Counted from the first letter of the stretch, positions 28,068 through 38,545 are shown. The stretch is 64,000 nt of DNA from Vibrio sinensis (GCF_003605645.1 NZ_QVMU01000005.1:124001-188000), one strand, 5' to 3'. Notes: a model not told the origin generated them from the sequence alone. Numbers and translations: made by a program.

Positions 28068-29032
28068 CTGATATAAGAGAGCTTTTTAAAGCTATCGATT
28101 ACCTTACCCATATTTTGGTTCAAGACCTGCCCATTTAATACCTTTTCATACTGCACTAAATAAGCTTTTGCCATCACATCGGCGTTAAATCGATCTCTTG
28201 CGTACTCATGACATTTTCGACGAGAAAGTTGTTCTGAGTTTTTGACCGCATCAACTAATTCATTTTCATTAACAGATAATACGCCGATATTGTTAGGCAC
28301 CAACTCTGGTAAAGAGCCATAAGGCGTACCAAAAACAGGGCAACCAAAAAACAAACTTTCCGTAATCGCTAAACCAAAGGGTTCATGCCATGTCACTGGA
28401 AATACCAAACCTTTTGATTGCGTCATTACTTTTGATTTGGTGACATCATCTACCATGCCCATAAATCGCACATGACGATCTAATGTAAAACGAAATCCCA
28501 TTTTGAAATTTAAGCGATGCCCGCCTAGAACATCTAAAGATTGCTGCGCCTTACGAGTAATATCTATCGCCCCTTGCACATTCTTCACGCGCCAAGCCGC
28601 TTTACCTAAAAAATGAAATCGCTCACGCGAGCAATTCAAGTCAGGTTTTAGATAATTATCCCAATTTAATCCATTATAAACATACGCTTCAGCGCCATGG
28701 TTTTTGGCGTGTTGTGAAGAGACAAAAATCGTGTTCGCATCGATAGGCCCATGAGCGTTACCGTGCTGAGTTATAACATAAGGCTTTGATATCGCTTCAA
28801 ACTGCGAATGAAAATGCACAACATCAATATCGTCAGGAATCTGATTATCCAATGGCAAATCAGGATTATATTCAATGACACGAGCCCATTCACAATGAGT
28901 GCCTTTTCCTGCCAGTAACGTAATACGATGTTGAGCTTGATATAATGCATATACCAAATCCCAAATCACTCGTTCTGTTCCACCATAATTAACAACAGGT
29001 AATGTCGCATGGGTGTAAATTAAAATATGCAT
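28064..29032 (-). CDS. Glycosyltransferase family 4 (core LPS)
   Basis: A 322-residue GT-B protein. The N-terminus has VNYGGTERVIWDLVYALYQAQHRITLLAG, a typical acceptor-side GGTER loop, VVHFHSQFE and NTIFVSSQHAKNHG; the C-terminal half carries GKAAWRVKN and VFPVTWHEPFGLAITESLFFGCPV with the EX7E donor site. Likely adds a core sugar. It lies 21 bases after coaD on the same strand and is coupled to the following transferase by ATGA. Donor unknown. Confidence 0.82.
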   Translation of the reverse strand: MHILIYTHATLPVVNYGGTERVIWDLVYALYQAQHRITLLAGKGTHCEWARVIEYNPDLPLDNQIPDDIDVVHFHSQFEAISKPYVITQHGNAHGPIDANTIFVSSQHAKNHGAEAYVYNGLNWDNYLKPDLNCSRERFHFLGKAAWRVKNVQGAIDITRKAQQSLDVLGGHRLNFKMGFRFTLDRHVRFMGMVDDVTKSKVMTQSKGLVFPVTWHEPFGLAITESLFFGCPVFGTPYGSLPELVPNNIGVLSVNENELVDAVKNSEQLSRRKCHEYARDRFNADVMAKAYLVQYEKVLNGQVLNQNMGKVIDSFKKLSYIR

Positions 29033-29053
29033 GAAATTTATTGAGAGCCTTTG

Positions 29054-29596
<543 letters not shown>

Positions 29597-30670
29597 TTAA
29601 GCTTCGGCTTTATTAGATAAGATGGATTGAGAGTTTACTAGAATAGGCTCAAGTTGCTCAATGACGGCCTCTACAGAGATGCGTGCCATTAGATCTTTGC
29701 CTTTCACACGCGTCCCCCAAGGTAAATCATTCACTCGTTTGCCATATTGCTCTAAAGTCACTTGTTCATAAACCGATACTGTATGGCCAAGGCTATTGTA
29801 AGGTCCGGTTCGATTCGGATTACTGTGAGCATAAAGCCCAATAACCGGCGTACCTTGTGTTGTCGCTATATGGGCGGGGCCAGAGTCGGGGGCAATAACA
29901 ACCGTCGCTTTTCTTAAAACAGCCGTAAGCTGTTTTAGCGTGGTTTTCCCGACCCAATTGAGTAATGGTGAAGTCGCATATCCAACGATTTCATCAGCCA
30001 GTTTTTGTTCTCTTTCTGTCGGTCCACCACAGAGAACGACCTGATAACCCTTTTCATGAGCAAAGTCGGCGACCTGTGCATAACGCTCTGCTAACCAATT
30101 ACGTTCATCTTTACTAGCTGCTGGGCTAATCACGATAAAGGGCTTATCTTCTACACAAGCGGTAATCGCTAAATCTTGTTCAGATAAAGGAATAAACCAA
30201 GATGGCCCCTCTGATTTACACCCTAAGAAATCAGCGAATTGTGCAAAATTATCGAGTACATGAGGCGCTTGGGTTGCCGGTAATTTCTTATTGGTAAAAA
30301 GCCATTGCGCTTCTTTTCGCGCGCGAGACCAACTAAAGCCCAACTTAATTTTTGCTTTAATTCCTAACGTTAATAAGCTTGCTCGCAGCGCTACTTGCAT
30401 ATGCAATAAATAGTCAAAGCGTTCACTACCTAACTGCGCCCATACTTTTCGCATTCCAGCAAAGCCTTGCTTTTTATCGAACACCACAACTCGTATGTTA
30501 GGTAAATCCCCCAATAATTGAGCTTCAATCTTTCCCATTACCCAAGTCACCTTGCATTCAGGGTAAGTGGCTTGAATTCGCTGTACAGCTGACAATGCAT
30601 GACAAACATCGCCGATCGCCGACAAACGTAAAACACAAATAGAGCTAGGGGCGAGAATCTTTCTACTCAT
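29597..30670 (-). CDS. Glycosyltransferase family 9, heptosyltransferase-like
   Basis: A GT9 protein of 357 residues that likely transfers L,D-heptose (or Kdo-linked core sugar) in the inner core. N-terminus SICVLRLSAIGDVCHALSAVQ is the family signature; C-terminal APDSGPAHIATTQGTPVIGLYAHSNPNRTGPY is the donor site. A TTG at 30682 would give a longer form, but GGAG stands six bases before the ATG at 30670. It overlaps the upstream GT9 gene by 8 bases. It is closer to WaaC/WaaQ-type than to WaaF at 37502, but which heptose it adds is not visible. Confidence 0.8.
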   Translation of the reverse strand: MSRKILAPSSICVLRLSAIGDVCHALSAVQRIQATYPECKVTWVMGKIEAQLLGDLPNIRVVVFDKKQGFAGMRKVWAQLGSERFDYLLHMQVALRASLLTLGIKAKIKLGFSWSRARKEAQWLFTNKKLPATQAPHVLDNFAQFADFLGCKSEGPSWFIPLSEQDLAITACVEDKPFIVISPAASKDERNWLAERYAQVADFAHEKGYQVVLCGGPTEREQKLADEIVGYATSPLLNWVGKTTLKQLTAVLRKATVVIAPDSGPAHIATTQGTPVIGLYAHSNPNRTGPYNSLGHTVSVYEQVTLEQYGKRVNDLPWGTRVKGKDLMARISVEAVIEQLEPILVNSQSILSNKAEA

Positions 30671-31763
30671 AAGAATCTCCAATCGGAATTCTAGCTTTTA
30701 TCGCCTCAATCACACTTTGAGGTTTAATATCCTGCAAGCAAGGAGAGTAAAAATCATCACTGATTGCACATTTGTTTTTATAGCATGGCACGCAACGACG
30801 CTCTGACTGCAACAGAGTGACATTACCGATAGTTTGCTGAGCAATTCCGTTTTTATACAAGTTGGCCTCACAATTGACCTTATGCAGATAAGGCCATGGT
30901 GACCACATACTCGCTGGAGCAACACTGATCAATGAGATAATCGGTATTGGGTATCCTGACGCCATATGACCAGGACCACTGTCCGGCCCAACAAATCCCA
31001 TGCTATTTTTTAGCAAGATGGATGTTTGCGCCAAGTTCAGCTGGCCTAATACACTATACAAATTAGGGTGTTGAGGAAGGCGGGCCAAGATCTCATTGAC
31101 GATCGTTTCATCTCTTTCAAAAGCTGCGCCACTTAACACGACCTTATATCCCATATTAAGCATTCCCTGCACCACCTCAAACCAAGATTCTACAGGCCAC
31201 TGCTTTATTTCATTGGATGATGGAGCATGAACCACAACATAATGCTCTGGCAAGGAATGGGCAATTGCATCCGGTAATGCGTCTTCCGGTGAAATCAAAC
31301 GGGGCACGACATCAACGCCAATTAAACGAAGCATGCGAGCACTACGGCTCATTTTATGTTCAAAAACATGCTTTTCAATAATATGCCAATTGAAGATACG
31401 CTTCTTTAACCATGCCCCTTTTAGGCTATCATCAACAGCGCCAAGGCGTTTTTTACCAAATATAAAGCTATAAATCGCGGTTCTATCATTCAGCATTTCA
31501 TTAACCACAAGATCATAACGACCACGTGCACGTAAAATCCGAAAGTAATCTTTAAAACTCGCTCTTGGCGATATCTCTACCAAATTATTTATATCCGGAT
31601 TAGTCGCAAACACCATTTCCCCTCTCGCGTTAACCAACACATCGATCTGGGCATTAGGGTATGCTTCCCTTAGGCTGCGGGTAAAAGTCGTTATTAGTAA
31701 GCTATCTCCAATACAGTGAGTCGCAATAACTAATATTTTCTGAAATGAATAAGAATGGCTCAT
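30663..31763 (-). CDS. Glycosyltransferase family 9, heptosyltransferase-like
   Basis: A 366-residue GT9 enzyme: KILVIATHCIGDSLLITTFTRSLREA at the N-terminus, YVVVHAPSSNEIKQWP in the middle and FVGPDSGPGHMASGYPIPIISL in the donor site. A Cys-rich segment, CVPCYKNKCAI, lies near the C-terminus, similar to that in WaaF-type proteins. First gene of a left-reading core operon and divergent from kdkA, with only 71 bases for both promoters. Probably adds a core heptose; the position cannot be assigned. Confidence 0.8.
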   Translation of the reverse strand: MSHSYSFQKILVIATHCIGDSLLITTFTRSLREAYPNAQIDVLVNARGEMVFATNPDINNLVEISPRASFKDYFRILRARGRYDLVVNEMLNDRTAIYSFIFGKKRLGAVDDSLKGAWLKKRIFNWHIIEKHVFEHKMSRSARMLRLIGVDVVPRLISPEDALPDAIAHSLPEHYVVVHAPSSNEIKQWPVESWFEVVQGMLNMGYKVVLSGAAFERDETIVNEILARLPQHPNLYSVLGQLNLAQTSILLKNSMGFVGPDSGPGHMASGYPIPIISLISVAPASMWSPWPYLHKVNCEANLYKNGIAQQTIGNVTLLQSERRCVPCYKNKCAISDDFYSPCLQDIKPQSVIEAIKARIPIGDSYE

Positions 31764-31834
31764 GAATCGTCAGCTGATCTGGTATACTTTTGCGTCTAGT
31801 ATGCCATAAATAACCGCAACCACGACAGAGATTC

Positions 31835-32545
31835 ATGTTTACTCATCTAGTATTGAACAACACTCACTTTTGGTATGACTCTGCATTATTAAGTGAAGAT
31901 ATACACCGAGTCTTTGATATTCAATTTTGGAAAGAACAACAAGCAGTTCTTGGTTCTGCACAAGGCCGTGGTACAACTTGGTTTGTACAAGGAGATCGCC
32001 TCGAATTAGCAATTCGACATTATCATCGCGGTGGTTTATTCGGAAAAATCGTTAAAGATCACTATTGGTTTACTGGCATAAAGAAAAATCGCGCCTTTCA
32101 AGAACTGGTCCTCCTTGATACCCTCCACAAACAGGGTGTTAATGTTCCAAGACCTGTCGCAGCAAGAATAATAAAACAAGGCTTTACTTATCAGGCTGAT
32201 ATTATTATTGAGAAAATAGCTAATGCTCGCGATCTTGTCGCTGTCTTACAAGAACAACAACTAGAACAACGAACATTGCATGACATCGGGTGTCAAATCC
32301 GTGCCATGCATGATGCTGGTGTTAATCATACCGACCTTAACATTCATAATATTTTGCTCGATGCAGAGCAAAAAGTATGGATTATTGACTTTGATAAATG
32401 TTATCGCCAGCAAGGTGAATCTTGGAAAAAAAACAACCTAGATCGCTTACAACGCTCTTTTTTGAAAGAGCAACGTCTCCGCAATATTCCTTTTTCTAAT
32501 ACTATGTGGACAGCAATCCTTGCTGGTTACGAAGAAACGATTTAA
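31835..32545 (+). CDS. kdkA: 3-deoxy-D-manno-octulosonic acid (Kdo) kinase
   Basis: Phosphorylates the single Kdo residue on lipid A precursor at O-4 using ATP. The 236-residue protein has a small kinase fold: GRGTTWFVQ and LAIRHYHRGGLFGK near the N-lobe, HTDLNIHNIL with catalytic Asp167 and Asn172, and IDFDK with the metal-binding Asp at 185-187. Kdo kinases occur in organisms with one phosphorylated Kdo (Haemophilus, Vibrio), which predicts a monofunctional WaaA in this genome. Followed 2 bases later by the acyltransferase gene. Confidence 0.92.
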   Translation: MFTHLVLNNTHFWYDSALLSEDIHRVFDIQFWKEQQAVLGSAQGRGTTWFVQGDRLELAIRHYHRGGLFGKIVKDHYWFTGIKKNRAFQELVLLDTLHKQGVNVPRPVAARIIKQGFTYQADIIIEKIANARDLVAVLQEQQLEQRTLHDIGCQIRAMHDAGVNHTDLNIHNILLDAEQKVWIIDFDKCYRQQGESWKKNNLDRLQRSFLKEQRLRNIPFSNTMWTAILAGYEETI

Positions 32546-32547
32546 TT

Positions 32548-34500
32548 ATGAATTTTCGCTATGATATTAACGCATTACGGGCTTTTGCCGTAATCAGTGT
32601 GGTTGTTTTCCATTTCTTTGCACACTACCTTCCTGGTGGTTTCGTTGGCGTCGATATTTTTTTTGTTATATCGGGATTTTTAATGACAAAAATCATCGCT
32701 ACCGGTATCGAGAAGAAGACTTTTTCCTTGGCTCAATTTTATGCAGCACGAGCCAGTCGAATAATCCCCGCTTTAGCCATAATGTGTATCGTCACTCTTA
32801 TTGTCGGCATGATTTACCTAACACCATGGGATTTAAGAAAGTTAGGCAAGCATATCCTCATGAGTATGGGATTTATCTCGAATATTGCCTATTTAAAAGA
32901 ATCTGGTTACTTTGATGTCGCAGCTCAAGAGAAGTGGTTACTACATACTTGGTCACTTTCTGTTGAATGGCAGTTCTACCTCATTTACCCGATAATAATC
33001 TTGGCCATAAAAAAACTATTTAGCATTAAATACCTAAATAAATTACTTTGGATATTGACCGCTTTTAGTTTTGTCCTATGTCTAATTTATGCAAAAGTCG
33101 ACCCCTCATCTGTTTATTACACATTGCCAACTCGTGCTTGGGAATTATTACTCGGTGGGGTCGCCGCGACACAATTGTCTTATAAAAAATCATCACTAAA
33201 ACATGTTAAAGCCATTAATGTTATAAGTTTTTTTGCTCTGATTGTGAGTATCTTTATTTTCTCAAGCTCTAATGTTTGGCCAAACTACTACACGGCATTG
33301 CCGGTCCTTGCAACGGCAATCATTCTCTATATAAATCAATCAAGTTCTACAGATTACTTAAGTAATCGTGTAATAAATAGTCTAGGGTTATGGTCATATT
33401 CGATTTACCTCTGGCACTGGCCGGTCAATGTTTACATCAAAACACTGACAAGTAACACCAACATAATCAATTTATTGGGCCTGAGCATTTCAATATTGTT
33501 AGGCTTTATTTCTTATAGAAGTATTGAGCAGTATCGACCAAAACTACAAAATATCAGCCTGAAAACAGTCCTTACTTACCCACCATTCTTGTTAATGTTG
33601 CTGACAGCACTACTTGGTCAACTGGTTTATGACAGTAAAGGTATGCTGTGGAGATTAACGACACAAGAGTTAACAATTGCGGATGCTATAAATGATCGCA
33701 ATCCTCAAAGTAAGCAATGCCATGTCGAATTTGGTGATTCTCCTGAGTGCCAATACGGCAATGGTCCTATTGGTGCTATTGTTCTTGGTGATAGCCATGC
33801 GCAATCAGTAGTTAGAAGCATAGAAAAATCGGCACCTTCAAAAACCTCTACTTTAGATTGGACTCGAAGTTCTTGCCCAACCATTAAAAATGTCAAACGT
33901 GAGTTGAATGGAGGAGAGGTGTCACCCGAATGTGGTTTATTCATTGAATCTTCGATAAATAAGGTTAAATCTCTTTACCCCGGCATTCCTGTTTTTATTA
34001 TTAATAGGACGGCTCTCTACGTTTCGGGAGCAAATGATAATGATTGGAAAGGATTGCGCCATAAGGCAAATCTCATTATTGATGACAAAAAATATCAAAC
34101 ACCTACACAAGATTATGAGTTAGGGATATTAGAATCATTTAAAGCGACTGTCTGTGAAATTAGTCAATCTAATCCTGTCTATTTGCTTAAGCAAACCCCA
34201 GAGCTTAGAGATAATGTTCCAAAGACAATGTACAAAAACTTACTTCAAGGAAAGGATGATATCTCTGTAAGTATTACACTTAATGAATATCAAAGAAGAA
34301 TTGAACCACTGAACAAGTTGTATCAAGAGCTTGAAGCAGATTGCAACGTCACTGTTTTAGATCCTGCACCATGGCTCTGTGATGAAACATCATGTGATGG
34401 CGATATAAACAATAAGCCTATGTATTTTGATGATGACCATTTAAGTGAGTATGGTGCTCAACAATTAATCCCTCTATTTAAGCAGGCATGGGGGAAGTAA
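32548..34500 (+). CDS. Acyltransferase family 3 (OafA/YrhL-like) with C-terminal SGNH domain
   Basis: A 650-residue membrane protein that likely O-acetylates LPS sugars. Residues 1 to about 350 are the polytopic acyltransferase-3 domain (RYDINALRAFAVISVVVFHF, GGFVGVDIFFVISGFLM, WSLSVEWQFYLIYP). The periplasmic C-terminal SGNH hydrolase-like domain has GDSH at 414-417 and the paired DDDH at 628-631. An in-frame codon at 32506 lies inside kdkA; the ATG at 32548, two bases after the kdkA stop, gives the family start MNFRYDIN. Same operon as kdkA, so a core-LPS target is likely. Confidence 0.88.
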   Translation: MNFRYDINALRAFAVISVVVFHFFAHYLPGGFVGVDIFFVISGFLMTKIIATGIEKKTFSLAQFYAARASRIIPALAIMCIVTLIVGMIYLTPWDLRKLGKHILMSMGFISNIAYLKESGYFDVAAQEKWLLHTWSLSVEWQFYLIYPIIILAIKKLFSIKYLNKLLWILTAFSFVLCLIYAKVDPSSVYYTLPTRAWELLLGGVAATQLSYKKSSLKHVKAINVISFFALIVSIFIFSSSNVWPNYYTALPVLATAIILYINQSSSTDYLSNRVINSLGLWSYSIYLWHWPVNVYIKTLTSNTNIINLLGLSISILLGFISYRSIEQYRPKLQNISLKTVLTYPPFLLMLLTALLGQLVYDSKGMLWRLTTQELTIADAINDRNPQSKQCHVEFGDSPECQYGNGPIGAIVLGDSHAQSVVRSIEKSAPSKTSTLDWTRSSCPTIKNVKRELNGGEVSPECGLFIESSINKVKSLYPGIPVFIINRTALYVSGANDNDWKGLRHKANLIIDDKKYQTPTQDYELGILESFKATVCEISQSNPVYLLKQTPELRDNVPKTMYKNLLQGKDDISVSITLNEYQRRIEPLNKLYQELEADCNVTVLDPAPWLCDETSCDGDINNKPMYFDDDHLSEYGAQQLIPLFKQAWGK

Positions 34501-34501
34501 A

Positions 34502-34521
34502 ATGGGAGCAGTTGCTCCCAT
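34502..34521. terminator. Hairpin between convergent genes
   Basis: Perfect 9-bp stem ATGGGAGCA/TGCTCCCAT with a 2-base loop, directly after the acyltransferase stop and before the end of the converging transferase. No T run follows immediately, so it may act as a weak terminator or 3' end stabiliser. Confidence 0.5.
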
Positions 34522-34543
34522 CATAAGTAAAAATAACTATAAA

Positions 34544-35425
34544 TCACTTGCTTGAGGTATTTTTAAATAACGCGAGTAACTTTTTCTTCTTTTTGTATAT
34601 ATGTCCACGAATAACTTCTGATAATGGACGAGCGAAACTCACTTTTTTCGCTCGTTCTATTTGTTCTTCAAAAGATAACTGCCCATATTGTGCAAAAAAT
34701 CGCTGAAGGACTTTACGACCCCAATCTTTTCTTCCACTAGTTGAATAATGATTTAACCAGCTTTTTGCTGCGACTAATTCAACATCACGAGATAAAGCTT
34801 CAGATAACGCATATTGTTCCAGTGTATGCGCTCTGCATCCATTTTCTCTAAGAGTCGTGATAAGCATATCAGCATAATCTAGACTGTTAATCATTGACCC
34901 AGTCACACCAATAACCGCTGACGCCCACATAGTGGATTTATCAGTTACACGATAAGAACTACCATCTGCTAATAGGTGATTTTTGTTCCGTATTATCGCG
35001 TATTCATTCGATTCAGGTAGATCATTGATCTTTACTTCAGGAAAATACATCAACGCCTTTTTTGATGTTATCGAATCAAAATAGATATTAGTCGCTTGAG
35101 TGAAGTAAGTATCCGTATCTAGAAAAACCAACTTATCTTCAGGCTGTAAGTTGATATATTTTGAGATATATTTCAATCCTCGATTTTTAATACGAAAATG
35201 ATAATTATTTCCTAAGCTCCAATCATTCTTTTGCTCTGAAGTTATCGGAATTACGAGAATTGGTAAATCATCAAAATGTTCTGTTTCTTCTGTTAGTACG
35301 ACGACTTGTGGCCGATTCTTGCCATGCCAGTTTGCTAAAAAAGACAAAATACCAAAGCGAGCACCTTGATAATAAGTAAGATCATGTCCATAAATAACAA
35401 ATGTTAGATACTGTTTTGATTCCAT
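34544..35425 (-). CDS. GT-A type glycosyltransferase-like protein (core LPS)
   Basis: A 293-residue protein not matched to a named gene. It has a GT8-like layout: LTFVIYGHDLTYYQGARFGILSF at the N-terminus, then LVFLDTDTYFTQ with the metal-binding DTD at 103-105, WASAVIGVTG in the acceptor region, and a basic C-terminus (KKKKKLLALFK) that could contact membrane. It begins 12 bases after the GT25 gene ends, last in the waaL-GT90-waaF-waaA-GT25 operon. Likely adds a core sugar; donor unknown. Confidence 0.65.
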   Translation of the reverse strand: MESKQYLTFVIYGHDLTYYQGARFGILSFLANWHGKNRPQVVVLTEETEHFDDLPILVIPITSEQKNDWSLGNNYHFRIKNRGLKYISKYINLQPEDKLVFLDTDTYFTQATNIYFDSITSKKALMYFPEVKINDLPESNEYAIIRNKNHLLADGSSYRVTDKSTMWASAVIGVTGSMINSLDYADMLITTLRENGCRAHTLEQYALSEALSRDVELVAAKSWLNHYSTSGRKDWGRKVLQRFFAQYGQLSFEEQIERAKKVSFARPLSEVIRGHIYKKKKKLLALFKNTSSK

Positions 35426-35437
35426 CCTGTCGTCGCC

Positions 35438-36178
35438 CTAATACTTATCTATATTCTGAAATAGTGCTTTTTGCTTATTGCTAAGATGACTGCGTACATG
35501 TGTTCTATAATTCTCTTTAAACCAACTACGAACTGTTGCATATAAGCCTGCCGTTCTACCACTTAACTCACTTGCAAAAAGACCAGTTTTACTTCCTTGT
35601 CTTACCAACGGTGGATGGGTCCAATAAATATTATACTGTAAATTTTCTCTTTCATTGCCGATTAAACCATCTATTGGAGCATTGGTAACCGTACTTTCTA
35701 AATACTTAACCATTCGCTTTGCAAACTCTAAATCGTACAACAAACCACCCGTCAATTTATTTGTTTTGCATAAATAAAGGTTCTGATTAGGCTTACGAAC
35801 TGAGAAAGGTACTAGATTAGAGGCTTCTTCTATATTAACAACAAAACCTTGTTGTCCTTGCACTTCCTCTATATAAGTATTTAACTTAGTGACAAAGTCA
35901 GGGACCAACAATGCATCATCTTCCAATACCAAAACTAAAGGAATATTTTCATCAACCACTTTTTTCATTACTAGGTAGTGCTTATATAAACACGACATCT
36001 GCGGAAGATTCAGATCGTTAGAAAAAAACTCATGACGAATTTCTTCACTCAAATCATCAATATCACCACGCAACATATATTCATAATCAGTTAGACCGAC
36101 TTGCGGAAGATGGGTGTCGATATGCTGGCGACGGTCTTCATAACCTTTGCTAACATGGATAATAAACGTTTTGATCAT
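35438..36178 (-). CDS. Glycosyltransferase family 25 (LPS)
   Basis: A 246-residue GT25 enzyme, the family of LPS galactosyl/glucosyltransferases such as Lex1/LpsA of Haemophilus. The start IKTFIIHVSKGYEDRRQHI and the metal-binding LVLEDDALLV (EDD at 86-88) define the family, with TGGLLYDLEFAKRMV and an acidic GNERENLQYNIYW in the C-terminal part. ATGA overlap with waaA. It is a paralog of the gene at 40653, with strongly similar ends; the two may add different sugars to the core. Confidence 0.85.
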   Translation of the reverse strand: MIKTFIIHVSKGYEDRRQHIDTHLPQVGLTDYEYMLRGDIDDLSEEIRHEFFSNDLNLPQMSCLYKHYLVMKKVVDENIPLVLVLEDDALLVPDFVTKLNTYIEEVQGQQGFVVNIEEASNLVPFSVRKPNQNLYLCKTNKLTGGLLYDLEFAKRMVKYLESTVTNAPIDGLIGNERENLQYNIYWTHPPLVRQGSKTGLFASELSGRTAGLYATVRSWFKENYRTHVRSHLSNKQKALFQNIDKY

Positions 36179-37497
36179 TGTATATTCTTCTTGGTTTGAA
36201 TCGCATCAATAGCAGAAAGTGTTTTGATCAGTGCGCCTTGATTACGCACCACTACTTCTTTTCCTGCGATCCCTTTTTTAAACATTTCATTTTGGTTTGC
36301 TAAATTACTCATTAATACGTCAGCTAATGAAGCACTGTCTTCAACCACTGATAATGCATTTTCTGCCATTAGTTGTTGGGCTAAATCTGCAAAATTGTAA
36401 TAACTTGGTCCTGTTATACAGAATTTACCGAGTATGGCCGGTTCAATAAAATTATGGCCACCGACTTTCTGGCCAAGTAAGCTACCGCCCATAAACACGA
36501 TATCGCTTGCTGCAAGCAGCGTCATCATCTCGCCCATGGTATCTGCTAGGTAAACATCTACCGTATTATCTAACTCTTTAGCGCCCAATTGAGTACGGCG
36601 AACCACTTTTAGCTGATAGGATTCAACTAACTGAGCGACATCATCAAACCGTTCTGGGTGACGAGGGACTAGTACCAACAGTAATTCTGGAACCATTGCT
36701 TTGGCTTGTTGGTAAGCTGCAAGCACGTTTTCATCTTCCCCCGCATGTGTACTGGCGGCAATCCAAACTTTTCGCTCACAGCCCAACTGGTCACGAAGTT
36801 GATTGCCTAAAGTGATCGCCCCATCGTCAATCGCAATGTCATACTTTAACGACCCTGTCGTTTTTATTTTTTGTTGACTGACACCAAGAGCGATAAAACG
36901 ATCTTGGTCAGCCCCATGCACAACAAGTAATTCCGCTAATTTTTTTAATATAGGATCAATTAACAGGCGCAATCTATGATAATTTCTTGCTGATTTTTCA
37001 GATAAACGACCATTGACCAAAACAATAGGAATATTTCGATTCGCGACTGTATGTATCGTATTCGGCCAAATTTCTGTTTCTATAATCAGCATCATTTCAG
37101 GGTTAACGATACGGATAAAACGACGCACACACCAAGAAAAATCGATCGGCATATAACGGTGAACGATATTATCACTAGCACCAAGGTTTTTTATGATCTT
37201 TGCTATTTGTTCAGCACCGGTACTGGTTGTCGTTGTAATCAGTAATGTTTTATCCGGGTATCTTGCTGTTAGCTCAGCAATTAACTTGCTGCTTGCAATA
37301 GCTTCCCCGACAGAAACTGCATGTAGCCAAATCACCCCATTGCGAGAGTTTTCAATTTTAAGAGTAAAACCAAAGTGCTCTCTCCAACGCTTACCAAACG
37401 AGGGTTTATTTGGCTTAGAGCGATATAAACCCCATAATAGAAGCGGGCTAACCAGAGCAAGCAAGATCGTATATAGGCCACGAGTGATAGCAGTCAT
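36175..37497 (-). CDS. waaA: 3-deoxy-D-manno-octulosonic acid transferase (Kdo transferase)
   Basis: Transfers Kdo from CMP-Kdo to lipid IVA at the inner membrane. The 440-residue protein has a single N-terminal membrane anchor, then WLHAVSVGEAIASSKLI with the catalytic Glu65, NPEMMLIIETEIWPN, and VFMGGSLLGQKVGGHNFIEPA in the donor domain. Full length. Because a Kdo kinase is present, it is expected to add one Kdo only; the sequence does not show this directly. Also called kdtA. Read after waaF with 4 bases between. Confidence 0.95.
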   Translation of the reverse strand: MTAITRGLYTILLALVSPLLLWGLYRSKPNKPSFGKRWREHFGFTLKIENSRNGVIWLHAVSVGEAIASSKLIAELTARYPDKTLLITTTTSTGAEQIAKIIKNLGASDNIVHRYMPIDFSWCVRRFIRIVNPEMMLIIETEIWPNTIHTVANRNIPIVLVNGRLSEKSARNYHRLRLLIDPILKKLAELLVVHGADQDRFIALGVSQQKIKTTGSLKYDIAIDDGAITLGNQLRDQLGCERKVWIAASTHAGEDENVLAAYQQAKAMVPELLLVLVPRHPERFDDVAQLVESYQLKVVRRTQLGAKELDNTVDVYLADTMGEMMTLLAASDIVFMGGSLLGQKVGGHNFIEPAILGKFCITGPSYYNFADLAQQLMAENALSVVEDSASLADVLMSNLANQNEMFKKGIAGKEVVVRNQGALIKTLSAIDAIQTKKNIQ

Positions 37498-37501
37498 GGC
37501 T

Positions 37502-38545
37502 TTAAGCTACCGTTTCAAATTGCTGGATAGCATTAATCACTCTGCTTGGTTGTAAATCCACCAAACATTTTAAATGACCTTTCGGGCAGGTACGTTCAAA
37601 ACACGGACGACAATCAATATCCGTATTTAGAATTGCTAATTTGTCCGTTAGTGGTGGGGTATATTTAGGAGAACTAGAACCATAAACCGCGACCACATTA
37701 CCCCCTACCGCCGCCGCAACGTGCATAAGCCCAGAGTCATTACTCACGACTGTTTTGCATGCCCCAATAAGATCAATCGCTTGAATCAAACTCGTGCCAC
37801 CTGCCAAATTAGCACAGTATTGTTGTAAATCCGGTTCAACCTGCTCAATGATCTGAGTGGTGACTTCGTTATCTTTTGCTGAACCAAATAGCCACACTTG
37901 ATAACCTTGCTTAATCATTGCTGTCGCAACTTGTGCAAAATGTGCATCAGGCCAACGCTTTGCCGGGCCAAATTCAGCACCGGGACATAAACCAAGGATT
38001 GGTCGCTCTTGATTTAGGTTAAATTGTTTAATGGCACTCTGCTGACTTTCATTATAAATCGTTAAGTGCGGGTAAGGTAAGTCAGCCAACGCACCAAGGC
38101 ACCCGCTTCCCGTCATTTCAGATTTGGGATGAGCAAGTGCAACGTAACGTTCCAACATATATTGGAATGCTTTTTTGTTGCTACGAATATCATTCAACAA
38201 GCCATAACGCATTTCACCTTTCCAGCCAATGCGCTGTTTAATACCTGCGAAAAATGGAATCAGAGCAGACTTAGCCGAGTTTGGTAAAATATACGCCCGA
38301 TCATAGCCTTGATTCGCTAATGATCTCCCCATCTTATAACGAGTTTTAAGATCGAACTCGCCATGTCCAAGTGGCATTGCCAAGGCTTGATCAATCTGGG
38401 GCATTCTTTCTAAGATTGACTTGCACCAAGCAGGGGCTAAAACATCAATTTTCGCCTCTGGATATTGCGATTTTAACTCAATATACAAACCTTGAGACAT
38501 CACCATATCGCCGACCCATGACGGTCCAATTACTAAAATTTTCAT
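37502..38545 (-). CDS. waaF: ADP-heptose:LPS heptosyltransferase II
   Basis: Adds the second L,D-heptose of the inner core. The 347-residue GT9 protein starts KILVIGPSWVGDMVMSQGLYIELK and has LGLCPGAEFGPAKRWPDAHFA, VVSNDSGLMHVAAAVGGNVVAVYGSSSPKYTPP and the Cys-rich CRPCFERTCPKGHLKCL, the full pattern of WaaF. The ATG overlaps the end of the GT90 gene (ATGA). Also called rfaF. Confidence 0.93.
   Translation of the reverse strand: MKILVIGPSWVGDMVMSQGLYIELKSQYPEAKIDVLAPAWCKSILERMPQIDQALAMPLGHGEFDLKTRYKMGRSLANQGYDRAYILPNSAKSALIPFFAGIKQRIGWKGEMRYGLLNDIRSNKKAFQYMLERYVALAHPKSEMTGSGCLGALADLPYPHLTIYNESQQSAIKQFNLNQERPILGLCPGAEFGPAKRWPDAHFAQVATAMIKQGYQVWLFGSAKDNEVTTQIIEQVEPDLQQYCANLAGGTSLIQAIDLIGACKTVVSNDSGLMHVAAAVGGNVVAVYGSSSPKYTPPLTDKLAILNTDIDCRPCFERTCPKGHLKCLVDLQPSRVINAIQQFETVA

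Noticed and set aside
37705..37712. GGCGGTAG on the minus strand inside waaF, resembling an ops core
   Set aside because: It lacks the GCGT end, is inside a coding sequence and is not in a leader.
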